DNA from: Ga0077555 sp041397775
GTDB lineage: Bacteria > Pseudomonadota > Alphaproteobacteria > Rhizobiales > Hyphomicrobiaceae
Assembly (NCBI GenBank): GCA_041397775.1
Contig: JAWKWB010000003.1
Coordinates: forward strand, 1-64,000
Direction of reading: 5' to 3'
DNA: 64,000 bases
Part shown: one piece after another, positions 14,181-24,242 of the stretch
Numbering within the stretch: position 1 is the first letter of the stretch
Layout: each line of letters opens with the position of its first letter
Notes under the pieces: generated by a model
The model's database searches: none
Told to the model about the DNA's origin: nothing
What the model saw: only the letters and a program-made list of their open reading frames with translations
Position numbers and translations under genes: made by a program

Positions 14181-17180
14181 TCATTCCGCTTCGATGCGGG
14201 CGAGGGCGGCACGCAGCTTGGCGCCCTTCTGTTCCCAGTCGGCCTGACGCTCGCGCAGCTCCTCCACGACCTCTTCGGGCGCGCGGGACATGAACTGCGG
14301 ATTGCCGAGCCGGTCCGTCACCTTCTTCACCTCGGCAACCGTCTTGTCGATCTCCTTGGCGATGCGCTTGCGCTCGGCACCCATGTCGATGATGCCCGCC
14401 AGCGGCAGGCACGCTGTCGCCTCGCCCACGACGACCTGCGCGGAGCCCTTCGGGGCTCCCGCAGCGAAGGAGACGGCTTCGAGGCGCGCCAGCCGCACGA
14501 TGGTGTCGTTGTGACGGGCGGCGCGTGCCTTCGTTTCCTCGGAGGCACCGACGATGACCAACGGGATCTTGGCGCCGGCCGGCACGTTCATCTCAGAGCG
14601 GATCGAGCGGACTTCGGAGACGAGGCGGATCAGCCAGCCGATCTCGTCGTCTGCCGCCGCGTCGGAGAGGCCCGACAATGCCGGCCATTGCGCTAGCGCC
14701 AGGAGGCTGTCGCGCTTTGGGCCGTGCGCGCCGGTCTTCTCCCACAGCTCCTCCGTGATGAAGGGCATGAAGGGATGCAGCAGCGCGAAGATGCGGTCGA
14801 GCGCCCAGGCCGTCGTTGCCTGCGTCTCGGCTATGGCCTGCGTCTTCGCTTGCCCACCAGCAACCGGGGCGCTTTCTTCCGCCTTCGGTTGCCCACCAGC
14901 AACCGGGGTGCTTTCTTCCGCCTTCGGTTGCCCACCAGCAACCGGCGTGAGGATCGGCTTCGTCAGCTCCACGTACCAGTCGCAGAACGTGCCCCAGACG
15001 AACTCGTAGACGATCGCTGCGGCATCGTTGAAACGGTAGCTCTCGACGGCGGCCGTCACGGCGGCAGCCGTGCGCTCCGTCTCGCCCGCGATCCAGCGGT
15101 TGATGGTCAGCTGCGCCGACTTCGGATCGAAGCCTTCGACGCGGCGGCACTCGTTCATCTCGGCGAAGCGCGTGGCGTTCCACAGCTTCGTCGCGAAGTT
15201 GCGATAGCCCTCCACACGCTGCTTCGACAGGCGCACGTTGCGGCCCTGCGCGGTCATGGCGGCCAGCGTGAAGCGCAGCGCGTCGGCGCCGTAGACGTCG
15301 ATCAGCTCCAGGGGGTCCATGACGTTCCCCTTGGTCTTCGACATCTTCTGGCCCTTCTCGTCGAGGACGAGGCCGTGGATGTAGACGTCCTTGAACGGCA
15401 CCTCGTTCATGAAGTGGATGCCGTCCATCATCATCCGGGCCACCCAGAAGAAGATGATGTCGAAGCCGGTGACGAGGCAGCTCGTTGGATAGAAGCGCTT
15501 CAGCTCCCTGGTCTCGTCGGGCCAGCCCAGCGTCGAGAACGGCCACAGCGCGGAGGAGAACCACGTGTCGAGCACGTCGGGGTCGCGGAGAAGATAAACC
15601 GCCGTAAGTTTCTCCGACCCCGGGATGCCCGCCTTGTAGGAAAGTGCTGCACCAGCAGCAATGTGGCTGAGATCATTATGCATGATCTCTACCGAGAGTC
15701 CGGGATAGGCCCTCTCCGCTTGCTCAATTGCTTCCTCTTCCGTCGCTGCAACAAATACTTGCTGCTCATCAGGAATAGGGAATCCGTCGTGCCCCAGCTT
15801 GGGCCCATACCACGCGGGGATCTGGTGGCCCCACCAGAGCTGGCGCGAGATGCACCAGGGCTGGATGTTCTCCAGCCAGCGGAAATAGTCGCCCGCGTAC
15901 TTCTCGGGCACGAAGCGCGTGTCGCCCTTGGCGACCGCTTCGAGCGCGGGCTTGGCGAGCGTCGCGGCATCCACGTACCACTGGTCCGTCAGCCACGGCT
16001 CGATCACGGCATCGCCGCGCTGGGCATGCGGGATGGCATGCGTGTGCGGCTCGATCTTCTCGAGCACGCCCTCCGCCTCCAGGTCGCCGACGATGCGCTT
16101 GCGGGCTTCGAAGCGATCCATGCCGCGGTAGGCGTCGGGCACGGCCTCGTTGAGCGTGCCCTTGGCATCGAGAATGTTGATGACGGCGAGTTTGGCCCGC
16201 TTGCCCACCTCCCAGTCGTTGAAGTCGTGCGCCGGCGTGATCTTCACCGCGCCCGTGCCCTTCTCCGGATCGGCGTAGGTATCGCCGACGATCGGGATGG
16301 TGCGGCCGGTGAGCGGGAGATGGCACTCCCGGCCGATGAGACCTTTAAGCTTCTCGTTCTCGGGATGGATGGCAACGCCCGTATCGCCCAGCATCGTCTC
16401 AGGCCGGGTCGTGCCCACGACGATATAGGTGGCGGGGTCGTCGGCATCGTAGGTCACGCCGACGAGGGGATAGCGGATGTAATACATGTGGCCGCTGGGA
16501 TCGCGGTCCAGGATCTTGGCCAGCGCCGTGGCATTGAACGGCACGGGATTGCCGTCCTTGTCCTTGGCATCGACGGCCCATTTGAACGAGCCCGTGTGCT
16601 CCTTCTGCTCGACCTCGAGATCGGAGACGGCCGACTGGAACTCCGGGTCCCAGTTGACGAGGCGCTTGTCCTTGTAGATCAGGCCCGCCCGATGCAACTC
16701 GACGAACACCTTGAGCACGGCCCGTGACAGGCCCTCGTCCATGGTGAAGCGCTCGCGCGACCAGTCGCAGGAGGCGCCAAGCCGCTTCAACTGGTTGACG
16801 ATGGTGCCGCCCGACTGCGCCTTCCACTCCCAGACCTTCTCCAGGAAAGCCTCGCGGCCGAGGCTCTTGTAGTCGATCTGTCGCTCGGCGAGCTGCCTGG
16901 AGACGACGAGCTGCGTGGCGATGCCGGCATGGTCCGTGCCCGGCTGCCAGAGCACGTCCTTGCCGCGCATGCGCTCGAAACGGCACAGCACGTCCTGCAG
17001 CGTGTTGTTGAGCGCGTGGCCCATGTGCAGCGAGCCCGTCACGTTCGGCGGCGGGATGACGATGCAGTAGGCGGGCGCGTCGGCCCGCTCTGGCCGGCCG
17101 GCCTTGAAGGCGCCGGCAGCTTCCCAGGCAGCGTGGATGCGCGCCTCGATATCGGCGGGATTGTATTTGGTGTCTTGCAT
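14181..17180 (-). CDS. valS: Valine--tRNA ligase
   Basis: Class Ia synthetase charging tRNA-Val. The 999-residue protein has the HIGH signature in PPPNVTGSLHMGHALNN, the CP1 editing domain in the 200-350 region, DVLDTWFSSALWPFSTLGWP, KMSKTKGNVMDP, and a C-terminal coiled coil (AEVKKVTDRLGNPQFMSRAPEEV). Two oddities are visible. A three-copy array of the PVAGGQPKAEES unit is inserted in the anticodon-binding region. A segment around 15590-15785 is visibly richer in A+T than its surroundings and encodes extra residues before the RDPDVLDTW motif. The start MQDTKYNP is chosen because the family begins there; a GTG at 17234 is an alternative. Confidence 0.96.
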   Translation of the reverse strand: MQDTKYNPADIEARIHAAWEAAGAFKAGRPERADAPAYCIVIPPPNVTGSLHMGHALNNTLQDVLCRFERMRGKDVLWQPGTDHAGIATQLVVSRQLAERQIDYKSLGREAFLEKVWEWKAQSGGTIVNQLKRLGASCDWSRERFTMDEGLSRAVLKVFVELHRAGLIYKDKRLVNWDPEFQSAVSDLEVEQKEHTGSFKWAVDAKDKDGNPVPFNATALAKILDRDPSGHMYYIRYPLVGVTYDADDPATYIVVGTTRPETMLGDTGVAIHPENEKLKGLIGRECHLPLTGRTIPIVGDTYADPEKGTGAVKITPAHDFNDWEVGKRAKLAVINILDAKGTLNEAVPDAYRGMDRFEARKRIVGDLEAEGVLEKIEPHTHAIPHAQRGDAVIEPWLTDQWYVDAATLAKPALEAVAKGDTRFVPEKYAGDYFRWLENIQPWCISRQLWWGHQIPAWYGPKLGHDGFPIPDEQQVFVAATEEEAIEQAERAYPGLSVEIMHNDLSHIAAGAALSYKAGIPGSEKLTAVYLLRDPDVLDTWFSSALWPFSTLGWPDETRELKRFYPTSCLVTGFDIIFFWVARMMMDGIHFMNEVPFKDVYIHGLVLDEKGQKMSKTKGNVMDPLELIDVYGADALRFTLAAMTAQGRNVRLSKQRVEGYRNFATKLWNATRFAEMNECRRVEGFDPKSAQLTINRWIAGETERTAAAVTAAVESYRFNDAAAIVYEFVWGTFCDWYVELTKPILTPVAGGQPKAEESTPVAGGQPKAEESAPVAGGQAKTQAIAETQATTAWALDRIFALLHPFMPFITEELWEKTGAHGPKRDSLLALAQWPALSGLSDAAADDEIGWLIRLVSEVRSIRSEMNVPAGAKIPLVIVGASEETKARAARHNDTIVRLARLEAVSFAAGAPKGSAQVVVGEATACLPLAGIIDMGAERKRIAKEIDKTVAEVKKVTDRLGNPQFMSRAPEEVVEELRERQADWEQKGAKLRAALARIEAE
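14850..14947 (-). repeat. In-frame 39-base tandem palindromic repeat inside valS
   Basis: Three copies at a 39-base period (starting near 14850, 14889 and 14928) encode PVAGGQPKAEES, PVAGGQPKAEES and PVAGGQAKTQA. Copies two and three contain a perfect hairpin GGTTGC-CCACCA-GCAACC. The length is a multiple of three and the frame stays open, so the protein carries the insert as a flexible Gly/Glu-rich loop. Confidence 0.85.
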
Positions 17181-17371
17181 GCTGGACGCCGCCCGAATGG
17201 GATGTGATTGGATTGGCTGGGTGGTACGCTTCACGTCGCATCCATGTCAACGCCCGGACCCCGGCACGGGCTTTCGGGCGGGTTGCCTTACGCGGCGGCC
17301 GGTGTAGGGTGCGGCCCGCTCCGGCGCGCGTTTGGGCGGCTGGAGGCCAATGCTCGTGAGGCGGAGCCAAC

Positions 17372-18742
17372 ATGAAACCGGTCGTCCGATTCGCGCCGAG
17401 CCCGACAGGCCGGCTCCACATCGGCAACGTGCGCACCGCGCTGCTGAACTGGCTGTTCGCAGCCCGCGAGGGCGGCACGTTCCTCTTGCGTCTCGACGAT
17501 ACCGACGTCGCGCGCTCGACGGAGGCGTTCGCCGAGGGCATTCGCCGCGACCTCGAATGGCTGGGCCTCGCATGGGCCCGGGAGGAGCGCCAGTCCGCCC
17601 GCATGGACCGCTATGCGGCGGTGGCCGACGAACTGCGGGCCGCTGGCCGCCTCTATGCCTGCTACGAAAGCGAGGATGAACTCGACCGGCGGCGCAAGCG
17701 CCAGCTCGCCCGTGGCATGCCGCCGATCTACGACCGCGCGGGCCTGCGCCTCACGGCGGACGAGCGTGCAGGGCTGGAAGCGGACGGGCGCCGGCCGCAC
17801 TGGCGTTTCCGCCTCGACAATACCAGCCCGGAACGGGGGCTTGCGCCCCAGCCGACGCTGGTCAACTGGGAGGATGTGATCCGCGGCGACCAGTCTGTGG
17901 ACGTGGGCTCGCTGTCCGATCCGGTGCTGATCCGCGAGGACGGCACGCCGCTCTATACCTTCACGAGTGTCGTCGACGACGTCGATTTCGGGATCACGCA
18001 CGTGATCCGCGGCGAGGACCACGTCACCAACACGGGCGTGCAGGTGCAGATCTTCGAGGCGCTGGGCGCCGCGCCGCCGCGCTTTGCCCACCATAGCCTG
18101 CTGGTCGGCGCCGATGGCAGGGCGCTGTCAAAGCGGCTCGGCGATCTCTCGATCGTGGGCTTGCGGGACGCGGGGCTTGAGCCCATGGCGGTGGCGAGCC
18201 ATGCGGCGCTGCTGGGTACGCCGGAAGCGATCGTGGCCTATCCGACACTTGCAGAGCTCGGTCAGCACTTCGACCTGGCGCGGGTCTCGCGTTCCCCCGG
18301 ACGGTTCGACATCGCCGAATTGAAGGCGCTCAACGCCAAGCTGCTGCACGATATGCCCTACGAACGGGTGGCGGACCGGCTGGCGGCTGCCGGGATCTCG
18401 GGCGGGGACCCCTTCTGGCAGGCGGTACGCGGCAATATCGAGACGGTGGCGGATGCGGCCACGTGGTGGCAGGTCGTTGCCGGCCCGCTGGCGCCGGTCG
18501 TGGAGGATGCGGACTTCCTGGTCAAGGCGGCGGCGGTGCTGCCGCAGGAGCCGTGGAGCGAGACGGTCTGGCTGGATTGGACGGCCGCCGTCAAGGCCGC
18601 GACGGGCGCCAAGGGGCGTGCCCTGTTCCACCCGCTGCGCCTGGCGCTCACCGGCCGCGAGGCGGGTCCGGAGTTGAAGGCCCTGCTGCCACTGATCGGC
18701 CGCGAGCGTGCCCGGGCGCGGCTCAGTGGTCGCGCGGGATGA
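17372..18742 (+). CDS. gltX: Glutamate--tRNA ligase
   Basis: Class Ib synthetase of 456 residues charging tRNA-Glu, and often mischarging tRNA-Gln in bacteria that use GatCAB. HIGH is seen in APSPTGRLHIGNVRTALLNW. The lysine-containing signature is ALSKRLGD rather than KMSKS, as in the second GluRS type of alphaproteobacteria. THVIRGEDHVTNT and LLHDMPYERVADRL are family segments. The C-terminal anticodon domain is complete. The gene is divergent from valS with about 190 bases between starts. Its last 20 bases overlap the convergent GNAT gene. A second gltX probably exists elsewhere in the genome. Confidence 0.93.
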   Translation: MKPVVRFAPSPTGRLHIGNVRTALLNWLFAAREGGTFLLRLDDTDVARSTEAFAEGIRRDLEWLGLAWAREERQSARMDRYAAVADELRAAGRLYACYESEDELDRRRKRQLARGMPPIYDRAGLRLTADERAGLEADGRRPHWRFRLDNTSPERGLAPQPTLVNWEDVIRGDQSVDVGSLSDPVLIREDGTPLYTFTSVVDDVDFGITHVIRGEDHVTNTGVQVQIFEALGAAPPRFAHHSLLVGADGRALSKRLGDLSIVGLRDAGLEPMAVASHAALLGTPEAIVAYPTLAELGQHFDLARVSRSPGRFDIAELKALNAKLLHDMPYERVADRLAAAGISGGDPFWQAVRGNIETVADAATWWQVVAGPLAPVVEDADFLVKAAAVLPQEPWSETVWLDWTAAVKAATGAKGRALFHPLRLALTGREAGPELKALLPLIGRERARARLSGRAG

Positions 18743-19382
18743 GTTCGGAGCTGTCGGGCTGGTGGGGGGCGTCGGGCGCCGTCTCCCTCGGGCCGTCGTG
18801 CGATCGGCTCTGCGACAGGACGCGGGGGCTCATGCCCTGCATGTGGGCCGACTTGCGCAGGAAGACGACGGGCGCGGTGACGGGCCCCATGATCGACATG
18901 ACGCCGTGCGAGGTCACCTCGTAGTCGAGGCGCGCGAAGAACGCCGCGACATCAGGCAACGCGCGAACCGCGAAGGTCTGGAAGCCGGCATTGCGTGCCC
19001 GCTGCTCGGCATCGGCAACGAGAAGCTGGCCAAGCCCCATGCGGGTGAACAGGGGATGCACGAACAGCGAGGTCAGCCTGGCCACGTTGCCGGCATCATT
19101 GGCAGCGACCCAGCCGCACGTGCCGGCCAGAAAGCCGTCGACCCAGGCGCCGCATAGGCTCTCCTGCTGCAACATCGCGGTGTATTCGGGCGAGGAGACG
19201 AGGTCTTTGAAGGCGGCGACGTGCTCGTCGCCGAGTTGGGAGGCGCCCAAGCGATCGAACGATACGGTGTGAAGCTCGCGCACGCGCGACCAGTCATCCG
19301 CGTCGATGGGACGAAGGTCCACGCCATCCAGGAGATTGACGCACGTCGACTTATGAGCCGACTGATGAACTGAATTACGCAT
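18723..19382 (-). CDS. GNAT-family N-acetyltransferase
   Basis: A 219-residue protein with a GCN5-related fold: VDLRPIDADDWSRVRELH at the N-terminus, the acetyl-CoA loop region FVHPLFTRMGLGQLLVADAEQ and the C-terminal AFFARLDYEVTSHGV. The tail of about 40 residues is polar and not part of the domain. The substrate is unknown. The gene converges on gltX with a 20-base overlap of coding ends, which is unusual for unrelated genes and suggests the C-terminal tail has been extended. Confidence 0.82.
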   Translation of the reverse strand: MRNSVHQSAHKSTCVNLLDGVDLRPIDADDWSRVRELHTVSFDRLGASQLGDEHVAAFKDLVSSPEYTAMLQQESLCGAWVDGFLAGTCGWVAANDAGNVARLTSLFVHPLFTRMGLGQLLVADAEQRARNAGFQTFAVRALPDVAAFFARLDYEVTSHGVMSIMGPVTAPVVFLRKSAHMQGMSPRVLSQSRSHDGPRETAPDAPHQPDSSELIPRDH

Positions 19383-19510
19383 TTACGCCGCCTCTCAGGC
19401 CCACGCCGGGCCTTGTGGACGAATTCCTATAGTATTTTTATGACAATAACCGGACGAGCGCCACGGATAGTTTACGCCGTGGGTGGATAACCCGAAAAAA
19501 CCGGGATGTT

Positions 19511-20587
19511 TCAGCGCTGAACGCGACGCGGCGCAGAAATGTCCGTAGCAGGAGCTTCAGCCTTGCGATCGCCACGATCCGCCGGCGAAGGAATGTATTC
19601 CGCCTGCTTGCACGAGCACCCCTGCACGTACTCCTTGCGGTAGCGGAAGGCGGATTTCAGGCTGGTATACGGCGTCTGGCTGCGCACGGACATCGCCTGC
19701 TCCATGCTGCCGCCCGGGTTCTGATGGAAATAGAGCTCGGTGGGGGCTGCGCACTTCGACTGGCAGATTTCGACGTCACGCTCGAAGTGGTTCTTGAGCG
19801 TCGAGAAGCTCACGGGAAAATAGTACCCATCGCAAAGTCGCACGCATACCGTGCGGTAGGTCGCGAAGGGGAGAGCGCCGAAGTCGTTGCCGCGGCCGCC
19901 CGTGCCGCTGTCTTCGTCCTGCCAGAGCGACGAGAACGGGTTGTTGAGGCCGCGCCGCTGCGCTTCACGGGTGTATTCGCTGCCGCAGTTGTTTCGTGCC
20001 AGCTCGCGATAGATGTCGTCCGCATAAGAGCGGCCGCGCGAGCCCAGGATCTGCTGGCGCTGGGCATCGAGGTCGGCGACCTTGCGGCGCGCGCTTTCGG
20101 CCTGCCCGTTCAAGTCGATGCACTGCCGCGACCGGCGCAATGTCTTGGAAAACAGGAAATAATCGAAGCAGTCGAGGCGCTCGAGCTGGGCTTGTGCGGC
20201 GCGTGCGGCACGTTCGGCCTGACGTATGTCGCCCTCGATGCGGGGGAGCTGGTCGCGGGCGCTGCTGCCGCGCTGGCTCTCGGTGACGAGGCGCTGCTCG
20301 AGTTGCAGGCAGATGGGGGCCTTGCTGCCCCCGGGGGCTGCCTGTTGGCCCTGCCAGGGCTGGGGCTGTGGCGCGGGGGCAGGATAGGGTTCAGGTGCTG
20401 GCGTGCGCCATGCGGGCTCGCGCCGGATCGGCGGGGGGCGGCGTGGCGCTTCCTCCTGGGTCGACCAGGGCCACCAGCCCGACTGGGCGCTGGCGCTATC
20501 GGATCTGATCCCGAGCACGGTCATGCCGGCGGCCACAGCCACCAGCGCACCCATGAAGACTGCCCTACGTCCCGCCCGTCGTGTCAT
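19511..20587 (-). CDS. Exported DUF2865-family protein
   Basis: A 358-residue protein with a signal sequence (AVFMGALVAVAAGMTVLG..ASA), a Pro/Arg-rich linker and a coiled-coil-prone central part (about residues 100-200, many Gln/Arg/Glu). The conserved C-terminal domain contains TVCVRLCDGYYFPVSF, FERDVEICQSKCAAPTELY and YRKEYVQGCSCKQAEYIP. This Cys-rich domain is typical of DUF2865 proteins in Hyphomicrobiales; its function is not known. The start MTRRAGRRA is chosen as the first Met before the hydrophobic core. It is divergent from the hydratase gene. The 128 bases downstream, before the GNAT gene, hold a short CCCG-A6-CCGGG hairpin. Confidence 0.82.
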   Translation of the reverse strand: MTRRAGRRAVFMGALVAVAAGMTVLGIRSDSASAQSGWWPWSTQEEAPRRPPPIRREPAWRTPAPEPYPAPAPQPQPWQGQQAAPGGSKAPICLQLEQRLVTESQRGSSARDQLPRIEGDIRQAERAARAAQAQLERLDCFDYFLFSKTLRRSRQCIDLNGQAESARRKVADLDAQRQQILGSRGRSYADDIYRELARNNCGSEYTREAQRRGLNNPFSSLWQDEDSGTGGRGNDFGALPFATYRTVCVRLCDGYYFPVSFSTLKNHFERDVEICQSKCAAPTELYFHQNPGGSMEQAMSVRSQTPYTSLKSAFRYRKEYVQGCSCKQAEYIPSPADRGDRKAEAPATDISAPRRVQR

Positions 20588-20841
20588 GGCAATCGTCCCT
20601 TCGCGCCCTGCCCGTTTCTGTCCGGGAGGCGTCGCGCAATGCGCCGTTGGAAGGTATCTCCTCCTGCGGCGCACGCGAATAACTCCTGATTCTTCAATCA
20701 AGAGCTTGTGTCGAGATAATGGTGGTGCTGCATTGCCGGGTCAACGCCACCGCCCCGGCGGCGGGGCGGCCATGCACAACTCAATTGCCGCGCCGCGGCC
20801 CCTGCGATCTGGAACGCAACCTGGAAAGAAAAGGCAAGTCC

Positions 20842-21654
20842 ATGACACCACAAGCAATTCAACAGGCGGCCCAGGCCCTGATCGAGGCCCGGCGCAGCCG
20901 CCGGATGCTCGATGCCCTGCCGGAGAGCTGCCGCCCCGGCACGCCGGAGGAAGGCTACGACATCCAGCGCGCGGTGATCGCCGCATGGGGTGAGCCCGTC
21001 GCCGGCTGGAAGTCGGGGGCCACGCTCGATGCCGTGCAGCAGCGCTTCGGGCTCACCGAGCCATTCCTCGGGCCCTTCTTCGGCTCGTCCGTCATGCGCA
21101 GCCCCGCCCGTGCGAAGGTGGGGCTGTTCGAACACCGCGTCATCCCCGCCGAGGGCAAGCCGGGCGTGGCGCTCGAAGTCGAGTTCGCCTTCCGCGTCGC
21201 CAAGGTGCTGCCGCCGAAGGCCGGCGGCTATACGCGCGAGGAAATCCTCGAGGCGTTCGATGCGGTGATCCCCGCCTTCGAGATCATCTCGCCGCGCTTC
21301 CACGTCACGCCCTTCGGCACGCCGGGAAGCGCGCTTGCCGATTGCGGGCTGAACGGCGGCATGGTGCTGGGCCAACCCGTCAAGGACTGGCGCAACATCG
21401 ACTACGCCAAGCATACGGCGCGTCTCGTCGTCGACGGCCGGACGGTGGCCGAGGGGACCGGCACGCTCGTTCTCGGCAATCCACTCAATGCCCTGGAATG
21501 GCTGGTGAACGCCGTTGGCCGCCAGGGTCACATGCTGAGCCCCGGCCAGATCCTGACCACGGGCTCGATGACCGGCATCGTCTATGTCGACCAGGGGGCG
21601 GAGGCCGTCGGCGACTTCGGGGACCTCGGCAAGGTCGTCGCGGTCTTCGAATGA
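20842..21654 (+). CDS. 2-keto-4-pentenoate hydratase-like protein
   Basis: A 270-residue member of the fumarylacetoacetase-fold hydratase/decarboxylase family. It shows GYDIQRAVIAAWGEPVAGWKSG, FLGPFFGSSV, the metal-binding acidic pair in VALEVEFAFRV and FEIISPRF, and GHMLSPGQILTTGSMTG near the C-terminus. Family enzymes hydrate 2-hydroxypenta-2,4-dienoate in meta-cleavage pathways, but isolated copies may act on other 2-keto acids. No other meta-cleavage genes are present, so the pathway is open. The start has GGAAAGAAAAGG upstream. The leader contains a GC hairpin (20750-20769). Confidence 0.85.
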   Translation: MTPQAIQQAAQALIEARRSRRMLDALPESCRPGTPEEGYDIQRAVIAAWGEPVAGWKSGATLDAVQQRFGLTEPFLGPFFGSSVMRSPARAKVGLFEHRVIPAEGKPGVALEVEFAFRVAKVLPPKAGGYTREEILEAFDAVIPAFEIISPRFHVTPFGTPGSALADCGLNGGMVLGQPVKDWRNIDYAKHTARLVVDGRTVAEGTGTLVLGNPLNALEWLVNAVGRQGHMLSPGQILTTGSMTGIVYVDQGAEAVGDFGDLGKVVAVFE

Positions 21655-21659
21655 AGCAT

Positions 21660-21704
21660 CGGCGGGCAGGCATCCGACCAACGGCGCGCTTGACCTGCCC
21701 GCCG
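21660..21704 (+). terminator. Inverted repeat after the hydratase gene
   Basis: Eleven-base arms (CGGCGGGCAGG / CCTGCCCGCCG) begin five bases after the hydratase stop, with a 23-base loop and no T-tract. It is a plausible transcript-end structure separating the hydratase from the cysS leader. Confidence 0.4.
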
Positions 21705-21725
21705 GCCATCGCGCATAAGCGTGTC

Positions 21726-21788
21726 ATGAAGCGGAACGTCGAGAAACCGGCCGTCAACATTTGTTGCGGCATTATTATTACGGGCTAG
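21726..21788 (+). CDS. Candidate Cys-Cys leader peptide upstream of cysS
   Basis: A 20-residue open frame, ATG to TAG, reading MKRNVEKPAVNICCGIIITG. It has two adjacent Cys codons (TGT TGC, 21762-21767) and ends 129 bases before cysS, the gene that charges tRNA-Cys. That is the layout of a ribosome-sensing attenuator. The patch around the Cys codons is AT-rich against its surroundings. No strong Shine-Dalgarno is visible (AAGCGTGTC precedes the ATG), which weakens the case. I do not know a described homologue. Confidence 0.4.
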   Translation: MKRNVEKPAVNICCGIIITG

Positions 21789-21795
21789 CTCACCG

Positions 21796-21864
21796 GCTGG
21801 CGCGCGACCTGCTTCTTTGCCCTTTTCCTGACAGAGAACGCCCTTTTCGCCCGCCAGCGCTGGC
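21796..21864 (+). promoter_or_regulatory. Possible mutually exclusive hairpins in the cysS leader
   Basis: GCTGGCG (21796-21802) can pair with CGCCAGC (21852-21858). The latter also takes part in a local palindrome GCCAGCGCTGGC (21853-21864). A 9-base direct repeat GCCCTTTTC lies between (21819 and 21840). The alternative pairings sit directly after the candidate leader peptide, as in attenuators. No folding calculation was done. Confidence 0.3.
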
Positions 21865-21917
21865 AATGCGCGCTGAGGCCACGCCGTGGCCGCGCCTCGA
21901 GGCGGAATGGGGTACCG

Positions 21918-23321
<1,404 letters not shown>

Positions 23322-23337
23322 CGGTGCGGTGCTGGTG

Positions 23338-23778
23338 ATGACCCCGACGGCCCCACAGTTCCAGCGCGCGATGCCCGTGCTCGACTGCACGGACATGGAG
23401 GCGAGCCTCGCGTTCTATCGTGACAAGCTCGGCTTCAGCGCGGCGACCTGGGGGGAGCCTGCGTCGTTCGCCATCGTCCAGCGCGGCACGGTCACGCTCG
23501 CCCTGGCGCTGGTCGAAAATGGCAAGGCCAGCGTCAGCCGCAACTGGGCCGCCTACATCTACGTGCGCGACGTGGACGCACTCTACGCCGAGCTTCAGGC
23601 TGCGGGTGTGGCGCTGCCCGATCCACCGACTACACAGCCCTACAACTGCCGAGACTTCGTTGCGGCGGATCCGGATGGTCACCTCTTGTCGTTCGGGCAG
23701 GTCGCGGTCCCCGATGCACTGGGCCCGGGACTGTCGGAGCGCATCGGCCGGGACGCCGAACGGGGAGGTGTCACATGA
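23338..23778 (+). CDS. VOC-family (glyoxalase/bleomycin-resistance fold) protein
   Basis: A 146-residue protein with paired beta-alpha-beta-beta-beta units: AMPVLDCTDMEASLAFYRDKLGF at the start and FVAADPDGHLLSFGQ at the end. This is the pattern of bleomycin-resistance-like binding proteins. The function is unknown. The start is set at the ATG at 23338, 16 bases after cysS; GTG codons at 23329 and 23335 are alternatives. Its stop overlaps the next gene in an ATGA junction. Confidence 0.83.
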   Translation: MTPTAPQFQRAMPVLDCTDMEASLAFYRDKLGFSAATWGEPASFAIVQRGTVTLALALVENGKASVSRNWAAYIYVRDVDALYAELQAAGVALPDPPTTQPYNCRDFVAADPDGHLLSFGQVAVPDALGPGLSERIGRDAERGGVT

Positions 23779-24242
23779 GTGAAACGTGGACCGGTGGTTG
23801 CCAATGCGGGGCGGTGCGGTTTCGGGCGCTGAGCCTGGGCCGCGCGTCGCTGTGCCATTGCCGCATGTGCCAGAAGGCGTTCGGTGGCATCGGCGGACTG
23901 CTGGTGTCGGCGCACGACCTGACGTGGACGCGCGGTGCGCCCGACCACTTCGCCAGTTCCAACAGGGTGCGGCGCGGGTTCTGCGGCGCCTGCGGCACGC
24001 CCCTCACATTCGAGCCGGAGGGAGGCGCCGTCGACGTGGCGATCGCCGCCTTCGACCGGGCGGACGAGATCACGCCCACGATCCAGCTCGCGCGGGAGGC
24101 GCGACTGGCCTGCTTCGATGCCCTGGCAGGCCTGCCGGATCGTCCCGCCGGCGAAGCGGCGGGGGCGGCGGCCTGGTACGGCAGCATCGTCTCCCACCAG
24201 CACCCCGATCAGGATACCCAGGACTGGCAGGTGAAAGCATGA
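23775..24242 (+). CDS. GFA-family (glutathione-dependent formaldehyde-activating enzyme-like) zinc protein
   Basis: A 155-residue protein with the zinc-binding cysteine sets of the family: GGCQCGAVRF, CHCRMCQKAFGG and FCGACGTPLTFE. Founding members bind glutathione and formaldehyde, but most relatives are uncharacterised. It is joined to both neighbours by ATGA overlaps (23775-23778 and 24239-24242), so it is tightly coupled in the cysS-cimA operon. Confidence 0.88.
   Translation: MSETWTGGCQCGAVRFRALSLGRASLCHCRMCQKAFGGIGGLLVSAHDLTWTRGAPDHFASSNRVRRGFCGACGTPLTFEPEGGAVDVAIAAFDRADEITPTIQLAREARLACFDALAGLPDRPAGEAAGAAAWYGSIVSHQHPDQDTQDWQVKA

Noticed and set aside
19480..19500. A sequence similar to a DnaA box (TTATCCACC on the minus strand)
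   Set aside because: Only one copy with a mismatch, no AT-rich unwinding element and no replication genes nearby; not an origin.
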